From positions 806,001 through 870,000 of the forward strand of contig NZ_JBHRXZ010000022.1 in assembly GCF_042648805.1 (NCBI RefSeq): a stretch of 64,000 nucleotides of DNA, in the 5' to 3' direction. The DNA is from Azomonas tarimensis. Its GTDB lineage: Bacteria; Pseudomonadota; Gammaproteobacteria; Pseudomonadales; Pseudomonadaceae. A program made the position numbers and the translations under genes. Positions 32,117 to 39,519 of the stretch are shown piece by piece. The number at the start of each line of letters is the position of its first letter. Within the stretch, counting starts at the first letter, position 1. The notes beneath the pieces were generated by a model that had not been told where the DNA came from, ran no database searches, and saw nothing but the letters and a program-made list of their open reading frames with translations.

Positions 32117-32539
32117 ATGAAGATTTCCACCTATCTCACCTTCGGCAGTCAGGCCCGCGAGGCCTTCACCTTTTATCAACAGGTGCTGGGCGGCACGCTG
32201 GAACTGTTCAGCTTCGGCGAGGCGCCGGACGCCGAGCAGTTTCCTGCCGAGTACCACGATCGCGTCATGCATGTCTGCCTGAGCCTGGGCGATTTCCGCC
32301 TGATGGCTTCGGACACGCTGCCCGGCGAGTTCTGCGGCGGCGCGCCCTATGAAGGCATCAAGGGCTGCTCGATCAGTCTCCATCCTGGCGTCGTCGCCGA
32401 AGGCGAGCGCCTGTTCGCTGCGCTGTCCGAGGGCGGACAGGTCGTGATGCCACTGGAGAAAACCTTCTGGGCCGAGCGCTTCGGCATGTTCACCGACCGT
32501 TTCGGTGTGTCCTGGATGGTCAACTGCGAGCGGCCATGA
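32117..32539 (+). CDS. PhnB-like VOC protein
   Basis: 140 residues: KISTYLTFGSQAREAFTFYQ, VLGGTLELFSFGEAPD, RVMHVCLSLGDFRLMASDT and AERFGMFTDRFGVSWMVNC, the PhnB/YciQ-like VOC pattern with a C-terminal FGxxxDxFGxxWM block. No biochemical role is established for this group. ATG at 32117 with GAGGAAAAG ahead. It follows the porin by 80 bp; not obviously part of the catabolic operon, and its GC-rich codon use is like the core genome. Confidence 0.85.
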   Translation: MKISTYLTFGSQAREAFTFYQQVLGGTLELFSFGEAPDAEQFPAEYHDRVMHVCLSLGDFRLMASDTLPGEFCGGAPYEGIKGCSISLHPGVVAEGERLFAALSEGGQVVMPLEKTFWAERFGMFTDRFGVSWMVNCERP

Positions 32540-32620
32540 ACTTGGGGCTCGGCGCAGCAGGTCCATGTTCAGTGTCGAATGCCGTGCGCCATACTGGCGC
32601 GAGAACGATTTCTGGAGAAA

Positions 32621-32763
32621 TACCTGGACCTGCTCTTCTCGACCTCCTTCGGCACCCCCATCAAGGCCCGTAATGTCAGCGGGCTGGCGCTACAGCGAGA
32701 CACCGGCAAGGGGCAGTACCTGATCGATTGCGACGAGGGCACCCAGCACCGCCTGTTGCGCCC
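32621..32763 (+). pseudogene. N-terminal remnant of ribonuclease Z
   Basis: About 48 codons read YLDLLFSTSFGTPIKARNVS, GLALQRDTGKGQYLID and CDEGTQHRLLR, which resembles the start of RNase Z (MDLLFLGTSSGTPTKARNVS..., DCGEGTQHQLLR). The metallo-beta-lactamase HxHxDH motif that should follow is absent; the frame ends in GCGAAAAAAATAG. The normal start is replaced by TACCTG, so this is a truncated, dead copy. It lies at the right end of the accessory region, followed by AGTCAGCCCCCCATT. Confidence 0.7.
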
Positions 32764-32865
32764 TTTAAGGCGAAAAAAATAGAGTCAGCCCCCCATTACC
32801 CCGGCCCCGCTATCCGCCTATATTCTGCTCACCCAACCGTTTCCCTTTCTCCCCGGAGCCTCGGC

Positions 32866-33957
32866 ATGACCCTCATGACCTTCGTCTACCTGATCGGTGG
32901 TCTTATCCTGTTGGTGATTGGCGCGGAGGTGCTGGTGCGTGGCGCCGCCAAGCTCGCCGCGCAATTCGGCATCCCGCCGTTGGTCGTGGGGCTTACGGTG
33001 GTGGCGTTCGGCACCAGCGCGCCGGAGACGGCGGTGAGCGTTCAGGCGGCGCTGGACGGCAGTGGCGATCTCGCCATCGGCAACGTGGTTGGCAGCAACA
33101 TCGGCAACGTTCTGTTCATCCTCGGCCTGACCGCGTTGATCGCGCCGTTGGTGGTGTCGCGTCAGCTGATTCGCCTGGACGTGCCGATCATGATCGGCGC
33201 CAGCCTGCTCACCCTCGCGCTCGCCTGGGACGGAGCGCTGAGTCGTTTCGATGGGGCGATCCTGTTTGCCGGCATCCTTGCCTATACCGCCTTCCTGATC
33301 ATCAGCAGTCGTCGCGACAAGGCCGCGGCTGACGACGAGTTCGAAAAGGAGTACGGCCAGCACGAGGCGCCCCGACCCCATGCCTGGATGATCAATACGC
33401 TGCTGGTGCTGGTGGGCCTGGCACTGCTGGTCGGCGGCGCGCACTTTCTGGTCGAGGGCGCGGTGGGGCTCGCGCGGGCGCTCGGCCTGTCGGAACTGGT
33501 GATCGGACTGACCGTGGTGGCGATTGGCACTTCGCTGCCTGAACTGGCCACCTCGGTGCTCGCGGCGATCCGGGGTGAGCGGGACATCGCGGTGGGCAAC
33601 ATCGTCGGCAGCAACATCTTCAACCTGCTCTGCGTGCTGGGCCTGGCCTCGCTGGTGTCGCCCGAGGCGATCGTGGTGTCGGCCAACGCTCTGGCCTTCG
33701 ACATCCCGGTGATGATCGGCGTGGCGTTGGCCTGCCTGCCGATCTTCTTCACCGGTTACAGCATCGCGCGTTGGGAGGGGCTGGTATTTCTTGCCTACTA
33801 CGCCGCCTACACCACCTATTTGATCCTCTCCACATCCGCTGAAACAGTGTTCGCTGACCGCCTGGGGCACGCCATGCTTGGCTACGTTCTGCCGCTGACG
33901 GCGGTGACCCTGCTGGTCCTGGCGGCGCAGGCCTGGCGCCGCCAGCAATCTACATGA
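32866..33957 (+). CDS. Ca2+/Na+ antiporter (YrbG/CaCA family)
   Basis: 363 residues with ten membrane segments in two inverted halves. Each half has the alpha-repeat signature: VVAFGTSAPETAVSV...GNVVGSNIGNVLFILGL and VVAIGTSLPELATSV...GNIVGSNIFNLLCVLGL. This is the sodium/calcium exchanger family of inner membrane proteins. ATG at 32866 after CCGGAG; MTLM offers a second ATG at 32875. The gene end overlaps the convergent small membrane-protein gene by 8 bp. Confidence 0.93.
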   Translation: MTLMTFVYLIGGLILLVIGAEVLVRGAAKLAAQFGIPPLVVGLTVVAFGTSAPETAVSVQAALDGSGDLAIGNVVGSNIGNVLFILGLTALIAPLVVSRQLIRLDVPIMIGASLLTLALAWDGALSRFDGAILFAGILAYTAFLIISSRRDKAAADDEFEKEYGQHEAPRPHAWMINTLLVLVGLALLVGGAHFLVEGAVGLARALGLSELVIGLTVVAIGTSLPELATSVLAAIRGERDIAVGNIVGSNIFNLLCVLGLASLVSPEAIVVSANALAFDIPVMIGVALACLPIFFTGYSIARWEGLVFLAYYAAYTTYLILSTSAETVFADRLGHAMLGYVLPLTAVTLLVLAAQAWRRQQST

Positions 33958-34423
33958 AGCCGATCCACCGCCCGGCCAGCACCACGCCCAGCCATATCGC
34001 CAGTGACAACCCGGCATGCACCCGCAGGGCGGGCGTGACCTCGGCATCGGAGGGCGAGCGCCAGTCCCGGCGGGCATGCGTCATGACCACATTGACCAGT
34101 CCAAGGCCGATCAGCACCAGCTTCCAGCGGAAGGCGAGGTTGTCCACGTAGGTGGGGGCGTTCACCGAGAACAGCCACAGGCCGGTGAGGATGGCCAGGC
34201 CCAGGCCCCAGCCGGCCATGCGGGACAGGAAGGGGCCAATGGCCTGCAGGGGCACGCCCCGGCAAAGGCCGAGCACCCGCAGGTCCAGCGAGACGATGGT
34301 GCCGATCAGCAGCCCGAGCGAGGCGATGTGGGCGGCGTTGACCAGCAGGTAGACCAGGCTGGAGCCCCGCAGGAACGCAGCCGGCGGCAGCTCCGAGAGC
34401 AGGGTCCAGATATCCGGGCTCAC
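33950..34423 (-). CDS. Small inner-membrane protein (DUF6644-like)
   Basis: 157 residues with about four membrane segments: LVYLLVNAAHIASLGLLIGT, GWGLGLAILTGLWLFSVN, WKLVLIGLGLVNVVMTHARR and LSLAIWLGVVLAGRWIGFM. The histidines in segments 1 and 3 could bind haem, but this is speculation. It lies 3 bp downstream of the exported DUF6152-like gene, so the two form an operon. No function is known. The DUF name is from memory. Confidence 0.75.
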   Translation of the reverse strand: MSPDIWTLLSELPPAAFLRGSSLVYLLVNAAHIASLGLLIGTIVSLDLRVLGLCRGVPLQAIGPFLSRMAGWGLGLAILTGLWLFSVNAPTYVDNLAFRWKLVLIGLGLVNVVMTHARRDWRSPSDAEVTPALRVHAGLSLAIWLGVVLAGRWIGFM

Positions 34424-34426
34424 CGG

Positions 34427-34813
34427 TCAGGGCTGGATGCGCTCGGGGTAGATGTCGTAGGTCCTGTCGCCGACGGTCAGCTGGACCGCTTTCATCCGCT
34501 TCTCGCCGCGATCTTTGGAGCGGTTCCCCACGGCGGTGATCCTGTCGCCCGGTTGCGCCGAGCCCTCGACGAACCCAGCGCGCTCGGTACCGCGCGGGTT
34601 GCCCAGTTCAACGCGCCAGGTACCGTCGTCCTCGGTCTCGATTTCCAGCCAGGGGTGGGGCGGTGCGATCTGTACGCGCTCGACGGTGCCGGTCAGCTCG
34701 ATCTGCTCGGCCTCGGCCCAGGACCAGCCGTGATGGGCCATGGCATGGGCGGCGAACAGGCATGCCAGCAGCAGGGCAGCCAGGGATGGGATGCGCAATG
34801 AACGGTGCGTCAT
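34427..34813 (-). CDS. Exported DUF6152-like protein
   Basis: 128 residues: a signal peptide (IPSLAALLLACLFAAHAMA), then HHGWSWAEAEQIELTGTVER, PHPWLEIETEDDGTWRVELG, and GDRITAVGNRSKDRGEKRMKA. A small OB-like beta-barrel domain is likely, as in the periplasmic DUF6152 family. The histidines directly after the cleavage site suggest metal contact. ATG at 34813 with AGAGGG upstream. Operon with the following membrane protein. Confidence 0.75.
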   Translation of the reverse strand: MTHRSLRIPSLAALLLACLFAAHAMAHHGWSWAEAEQIELTGTVERVQIAPPHPWLEIETEDDGTWRVELGNPRGTERAGFVEGSAQPGDRITAVGNRSKDRGEKRMKAVQLTVGDRTYDIYPERIQP

Positions 34814-34870
34814 ATCGGTACCCTCTAAATGGGGACAACCCTCTAAATGGAACCCGCTAAAGGGTGAAAT

Positions 34871-34903
34871 GGGGGGACAGACCCCGATTTTTCCCGATTT
34901 TTT
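34871..34903. repeat. Second copy of the GGGGACAGACCCCG / CCCGATTTTT repeat
   Basis: GGGGGGACAGACCCCGATTTTTCCCGATTTTT is the same element as at 24579-24626. It abuts and overlaps the stop codon of the DUF305 gene and, with CCTCTAAATGG repeats at 34825-34851, fills the gap between two minus-strand genes. No transposase gene is nearby. Confidence 0.75.
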
Positions 34904-35357
34904 AGTCATCGCCTTGCAGATCCGCGATCAGCGCCTCCATTTCGGCGATTTCACGACGCTGGGCCTCGATGATCTCGTCGGCCAGTTGGCGCACCCGTGG
35001 GTCGCTGATCTGGGCGCGTTCGCTGGTCATGATGGCGATGGAATGATGTGGAATCATCGCTTTCATGTAGTCGACCTGATCGACGGTGGTCTGGCTGCGG
35101 ACGAGCCAGAGGCAGAGCGCGAAGATCATCACGCTGCCGACGTAAATGGCCAGGTTCAGCGCTTTGTTCATGTACATGTTGAGCATGAAGCTGAGCATGA
35201 TCACTGCCATCACCGCGCCCATCAGCAGTGCCATCCAGGCGCGGGTTTCACTCCAGCGCACATGTTCGATGCTGTAGGTGTTCAGGTACATGACACCGAA
35301 CATGACGACGGTGGAGGTGGCGATCATGGCGGCGAAGCGCCAATAGCGCATGTGCAT
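34902..35357 (-). CDS. DUF305-domain membrane protein
   Basis: 151 residues. Three membrane segments (YWRFAAMIATSTVVMFGVMY, WMALLMGAVMAVIMLSFML, LAIYVGSVMIFALCLWLV) are followed by a soluble DUF305 helix domain, VDYMKAMIPHHSIAIMTSER...ADEIIEAQRREIAEM, with the paired histidines typical of the family, often found with copper resistance genes. Likely a periplasmic-facing metal-binding helix bundle on a membrane anchor. The stop codon lies inside the CCCGATTTTT repeat. Confidence 0.85.
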   Translation of the reverse strand: MHMRYWRFAAMIATSTVVMFGVMYLNTYSIEHVRWSETRAWMALLMGAVMAVIMLSFMLNMYMNKALNLAIYVGSVMIFALCLWLVRSQTTVDQVDYMKAMIPHHSIAIMTSERAQISDPRVRQLADEIIEAQRREIAEMEALIADLQGDD

Positions 35358-35557
35358 GGGCGAACTCCCGGTCTGGATGGGGCCGACACCGTCGGGGGTC
35401 TGCTGGGGGAGCCGCGGCGGCGGTCGGCGTCAGGGCCTTTCGATGGAGACTGGTGAGGCGGGCGATCGGTTCAACCGCGATCGGCATTGCCTCGCATGGC
35501 GCCGGACCCTGGCCCGTGTGAGAATCCCGACCTTGTCTGTTGGTGATGGAGGGGCGC

Positions 35558-36055
35558 GTGCTGGATTCCCAATCGACGCTGGCCGCGCTGCTGGCAGCGC
35601 CCGTGCGACCGGGTCGTCTCATGTGGATCGGCCTGCGCCCGGCGCGGGGCGCGCCGATGCAGGCGGTGCAGCGGGTGCGTGCATTGACCGCGCAGGGGCT
35701 GGAGGGCGATCGCTACCGCACCAGCAGCAACGGCAAGCGCCAGGTGACCCTGATCCAGGCCGAGGATCTGGCCGCCATCGCCAGTTATCTGGGGCGCGAT
35801 GAGGTCCTGGCCGGCGAGGTGCGGCGAAACCTGCTCACCCGGGGGATCAACCTGCTGGCGCTGAAGGGCAAGCGCTTCCGCGTCGGCGAGGCGCTGCTCG
35901 AATACAGCGGCGAGTGCCACCCTTGTTCGAAAATGGAGACGCTGTTCGGTACCGGCGGCTACAACGCTATGCGCGGGCACGGCGGCATCACCGCACGCAT
36001 CCTCGAAGACGGCCTGATTTGCTTGGGCGATGCCGTCGAGGTGCTGCCGGGCTGA
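35558..36055 (+). CDS. MOSC-domain protein
   Basis: 165 residues from GTG at 35558, with GGAGGGG 4 bases ahead; an in-frame ATG at 35546 and TTG at 35540 are alternatives. Visible blocks: ALTAQGLEGDRYRTSSNGKR, VTLIQAEDLAAIASYLGR, VRRNLLTRGINLLALKGKRF, GECHPCSKMETLFGTGGYNAM and GHGGITARIL. This is the MOSC fold with the conserved cysteine of the ECxPCxxM block, expected to bind a molybdenum-sulfur moiety or a reactive N-hydroxylated substrate. Cytoplasmic; partner unknown. Confidence 0.87.
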   Translation: MLDSQSTLAALLAAPVRPGRLMWIGLRPARGAPMQAVQRVRALTAQGLEGDRYRTSSNGKRQVTLIQAEDLAAIASYLGRDEVLAGEVRRNLLTRGINLLALKGKRFRVGEALLEYSGECHPCSKMETLFGTGGYNAMRGHGGITARILEDGLICLGDAVEVLPG

Positions 36056-36067
36056 CGGCCGGCCCGG

Positions 36068-36616
36068 TCAGCCGTCTTCGCCGTCGCCCAGTTCGGTCAG
36101 CCGGTTCTCGAAGGCGGGCGCTGCATAGATACCCGTTTCCACCGCCAGCGCCTGCAGTCGCGGCAGGTCGCGGGTGTAGATCAGCACCATCTGCAAACCC
36201 TCTTCGAGCGGTTCGCCGAATTCCACCAGCTCGTAGCCGTCGGTCTTCGGATACAGCGCGCTCAGTTGGGCGTGGATCCGCTCGAGCGCGTCGAGCAGTT
36301 CAAGGCCGGTCAGTGCCTCGGGCGGGAGCGCCAGATTGGCCGGCTGCTCCGGGCCGAAGGAGTTGATGATCTTTCGATACAGCTCATCGGCCTGCTGAGC
36401 CTGAAACAGGACATTGTCCGGCAGGTTGTCGAGCAGCACCCATTCGCCCAGGGACTGGCGGCTGCCTTCTTCGTAGCCGTTGCCCAAATGACTGGCGAGG
36501 TAGGCCTGCGGATCGGCATAGGCGAGGGCCGCCTCGTCGGCGATCCGCTCGATGTCACGCTCATCAAGGGCGCCTGAGCTGATCAGGGTGATTAGTTCCA
36601 CCAGTTGCTGTTTCAT
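36068..36616 (-). CDS. Conserved-looking hypothetical protein
   Basis: 182 residues, acidic, no signal peptide or membrane segment. The N-terminal 60 residues look helical (KQQLVELITLISSGALDERD, IERIADEAALAYADPQAYLA); the C-terminal part has alternating beta pattern (GYELVEFGEPLEEGLQMVLI). ATG at 36616 follows a GGAGTCC-type site (ACAGGAGTCCTCG), supporting a real gene. I do not recognise the family. It is convergent with the MOSC gene and upstream of urtE-urtA on the same strand orientation but separated from urtE by 170 bp. Confidence 0.7.
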   Translation of the reverse strand: MKQQLVELITLISSGALDERDIERIADEAALAYADPQAYLASHLGNGYEEGSRQSLGEWVLLDNLPDNVLFQAQQADELYRKIINSFGPEQPANLALPPEALTGLELLDALERIHAQLSALYPKTDGYELVEFGEPLEEGLQMVLIYTRDLPRLQALAVETGIYAAPAFENRLTELGDGEDG

Positions 36617-36789
36617 CGAGGACTCCTGTCTGTGCAGGGAAAGGTACCTCTGAGTCTAATCGGTAAATCGTGGCAGGCATGCTCGCAGGGGTGACTGGCC
36701 GTTTCTGGCGCGCGTTTGGCCCCCTGCGCGAGCCCTGTGCCAGGGCGGCGGCCCCGCCAGGCGCGGCGCATCCTCCGGCGGGACGAGGC

Positions 36790-37488
36790 TCAGATGGCCA
36801 CCAGTTTCTGCACGCCCTCGGCTTCCATGTTCGCCCCGCGGCCCTGCTGGATGATCTCGCCGCGGCTCATCACCAGGTACTGGTCGGCCAGCTCGGCGGC
36901 GAAGTCGTAGAACTGCTCCACCAGGAGGATAGCCATGTCGCCACCGGCGGCGAGCTTCTTGATCACGACGCCGATCTCCTTGATCACCGAGGGCTGGATG
37001 CCTTCGGTGGGCTCGTCGAGGATCAGTAGGCGGGGACGGGTCGCCAGGGCGCGGCCAATCGCCAGTTGCTGCTGCTGACCGCCGGAGAGGTCGCCGCCGC
37101 GGCGGTGCTTCATCTCCTGCAGCACCGGGAACAGCTCGTAGATGAACCCCGGCACCTCCTTCGCCTCGCGGGCGCTGAAGCGCGACAGGCCCATCAGCAG
37201 GTTCTCCTCCACCGTCAGTCGCGGAAAGATCTCCCGCCCCTGGGGCACATAGGCGATGCCGGACTGCACGCGCTGGTGGGGCTTGTAGCCGGTGATGGCC
37301 TTGCCCTCCCAGTTCACCTGGCCGTCCTTTGCCGGAATCAGGCCCATCAGGCACTTGAGCAGGGTGGTCTTGCCCACCCCGTTACGGCCCAGCAGGCAGG
37401 TCACCTCACCGATCTTCGCCTCGAAGGAGACGCCGCGGAGAATGTGGCTGCCGCCATAGAATTGATGCAATTTCTCGACTTGGAGCAT
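36790..37488 (-). CDS. urtE: Urea ABC transporter ATP-binding protein UrtE
   Basis: 232 residues of the LivF type. Walker A GRNGVGKTT (34-42), Q-loop and signature LSGGQQQQLAIGRALA, Walker B LLILDEPTEGIQ, and the D/H-loop region MAILLVEQFYDFA. The start MLQVEKLHQFYGGSHILRGV is typical of UrtE. One of two ATPases that power urea uptake with UrtD. It is last in the urt operon, 130 bp after urtD; that gap contains an imperfect inverted repeat (GCTGGGCGAAAAGC...GCGCTTTTCCCAGC, 37550-37594). Confidence 0.95.
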   Translation of the reverse strand: MLQVEKLHQFYGGSHILRGVSFEAKIGEVTCLLGRNGVGKTTLLKCLMGLIPAKDGQVNWEGKAITGYKPHQRVQSGIAYVPQGREIFPRLTVEENLLMGLSRFSAREAKEVPGFIYELFPVLQEMKHRRGGDLSGGQQQQLAIGRALATRPRLLILDEPTEGIQPSVIKEIGVVIKKLAAGGDMAILLVEQFYDFAAELADQYLVMSRGEIIQQGRGANMEAEGVQKLVAI

Positions 37489-37618
37489 GTTTCCCTCGGA
37501 AGCCGCTGTTATTGGTAGCCGCTGGATGCCAACCGAAGCTGGGCGAAAAGCAGCGCGGAGCCGCCTTCGCGCTTTTCCCAGCCTTCGGCCTTCTGCGCGC
37601 TTATCGTTCTTGGGGCCG

Positions 37619-38443
37619 CTAGCGGCCGAGGTACACCTCGATCACCCGCTCATTCGCCTGCACCTGCTCCAGGCTTCCCTCCGCCAGCACCTGCCCCTGG
37701 TGGAGCACGGTGACATGGTCAGCGATGGAGCCGACGAAGCCCATGTCGTGCTCGACCACCATCAGCGAGTGCTTGCCGGCGAGGCCTTTGAAGAGTTCGG
37801 CGGTGAATTCGGTTTCGGCGTCGGTCATGCCGGCCACCGGTTCGTCCAGCAGCAGCAGGGCAGGGTCCTGGACCAGCAGCATGCCGATCTCGAGAAACTG
37901 CTTCTGCCCGTGGGACAGCAGGCCGGCCGGGCGCTGGCGCTCGTGGCCGAGGCGGATGGTGGCGAGTACCTCGTCGATGCGGTCGCGCTGTTCGCCGCGC
38001 AGCTTCGCCCGCAGGCTGGCCCACACCGACTTGTCGGTCTTCTGGGCCAGTTCCAGGTTCTCGAACACGCTCAGCGCCTCGAACACCGTGGGCTTCTGAA
38101 ACTTGCGGCCGATGCCGGCCTGGGCGATCTCCACCTCGCTCATCCCGGTCAGGTCCAGGGTCTCGCCAAAGTAGGCGGTGCCGCTCTTGGGCCGGGTCTT
38201 GCCCGTGATCACGTCCATCAAGGTGGTCTTTCCGGCGCCGTTGGGGCCGATCACGCAGCGCAGTTCGCCGACGCCGATATACAGCGTCAGGTCGGTCAGC
38301 GCCTTGAAGCCGTCGAAGCTGACGTTGATGTCTTCCAGGGTCAGGATGGTGCCGTGGGGGGTGTTCAAGCCCTTGCTGGCGCCACGGCGGGCGCCGATGG
38401 CGTCGTGAATTTTGCCCATCTCGGGGGTTGCGGTCGGGGTCAT
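37619..38443 (-). CDS. urtD: Urea ABC transporter ATP-binding protein UrtD
   Basis: 274 residues of the LivG type. Walker A GPNGAGKTT (66-74), signature LLSHGQKQFLEIGMLL, Walker B ALLLLDEPVAGMT and VVEHDMGFVGSIADHVTVLH. A 30-residue N-terminal extension precedes TILTLEDINVSFDGFKAL. The signature reads SHGQKQ instead of SGGQ, as in other UrtD sequences. Its ATG overlaps the urtC stop by 4 bases (ATGA), with CGAGGTGAG as ribosome site. Confidence 0.95.
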   Translation of the reverse strand: MTPTATPEMGKIHDAIGARRGASKGLNTPHGTILTLEDINVSFDGFKALTDLTLYIGVGELRCVIGPNGAGKTTLMDVITGKTRPKSGTAYFGETLDLTGMSEVEIAQAGIGRKFQKPTVFEALSVFENLELAQKTDKSVWASLRAKLRGEQRDRIDEVLATIRLGHERQRPAGLLSHGQKQFLEIGMLLVQDPALLLLDEPVAGMTDAETEFTAELFKGLAGKHSLMVVEHDMGFVGSIADHVTVLHQGQVLAEGSLEQVQANERVIEVYLGR

Positions 38444-39519
38444 GACTCACCTCGTTTTTTCAGCAGGCCGATCACCCCACGGGGCAGGAACAGGGTCACC
38501 ACGATGAACAGCGCGCCGAGGAAGAACAGCCAGTATTCCGGGAAGGCCACGGTGAACCAGCTTTTCGCGCCATTGACGATGCCAGCGCCGAGGATCGGCC
38601 CGATCAGCGTGCCGCGCCCGCCGAGGGCGACCCAGATGGCCGCTTCGATGGACTGGGTCGGGGCCATTTCGCTGGGGTTGATGATGCCCACCTGGGGCAC
38701 GTACAGCGCGCCGGCCAGGCCGCACATGACCGCCGACAGCACCCAGATGAACAGCTTGTAGCCGCGCGGATCGTAGCCGCAGAACATCAGCCGGTTCTCG
38801 GCGTCGCGCACCGCGGTCAGCACCCGGCCGAACTTGCTCCGGGCCAGGCGCCAGCCGACGTAGATACAGCCGGACAGCAGCAGCACGGTGGCCAGGAACA
38901 GCGCGGCGCGGGTGCCGCGGGCGGTGATCTCGTAACCGAGGATGCGGGTGAAACCGGTGAATCCATTGTTGCCGCCGAAGCCGGTCTCGTTGCGGAAGAA
39001 CAAGAGCATGCCGGCAAAGGTCAGCGCCTGGGTCATGATCGAGAAGTACACGCCCTTGATCCGCGAACGGAAGGCGAAGAAGCCGAACACCAGGGCCAGC
39101 AGGCCGGGCACCAGCACCACCAGGCACATCGCCCAGAGAAAGCTGGAGGTGCCGTACCAGTACCAGGGCAACTCGTTCCAGGCGAGAAACGACATGAACG
39201 CTGGCAGGCCATCGCCGGCAGCCTGGCGCATCAGGTACATGCCCATGGCGTAGCCACCGAGGGCGAAGAATAGCCCGTGGCCCAGCGACAGCATGCCGGC
39301 GTAGCCCCAGACCAGGTCCAGCGCCAGGGCGACGATGGCGTAGCAGAGGATCCGCCCGACCACGGTCAGGGTGTAGGCCGAGACGTGCAGGGCATGATCC
39401 GGTGGCAGCAGGTGCAGCGCCGGCATCAGCGCCAGGGCCAGCAGGGCGATGCCGACAACGGCGACGGTCAGCCTGGGGCCGGCCTTTTGCGCGGCGGTAA
39501 CAGAAAGAGGCTGGTTCAT
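38440..39519 (-). CDS. urtC: Urea ABC transporter permease UrtC
   Basis: 359 residues with about ten membrane segments; LivM-type. DLVWGYAGMLSLGHGLFFALGGYAMGMYLM and AVRDAENRLMFCGYDPRGYK, AALYVPQVGIINPSEMAPTQ, and GRGTLIGPILGAGIVN are characteristic of UrtC. It is one of two permease subunits of the urea channel in the inner membrane. Start overlaps the urtB stop by one base (TGATG). Confidence 0.95.
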   Translation of the reverse strand: MNQPLSVTAAQKAGPRLTVAVVGIALLALALMPALHLLPPDHALHVSAYTLTVVGRILCYAIVALALDLVWGYAGMLSLGHGLFFALGGYAMGMYLMRQAAGDGLPAFMSFLAWNELPWYWYGTSSFLWAMCLVVLVPGLLALVFGFFAFRSRIKGVYFSIMTQALTFAGMLLFFRNETGFGGNNGFTGFTRILGYEITARGTRAALFLATVLLLSGCIYVGWRLARSKFGRVLTAVRDAENRLMFCGYDPRGYKLFIWVLSAVMCGLAGALYVPQVGIINPSEMAPTQSIEAAIWVALGGRGTLIGPILGAGIVNGAKSWFTVAFPEYWLFFLGALFIVVTLFLPRGVIGLLKKRGES

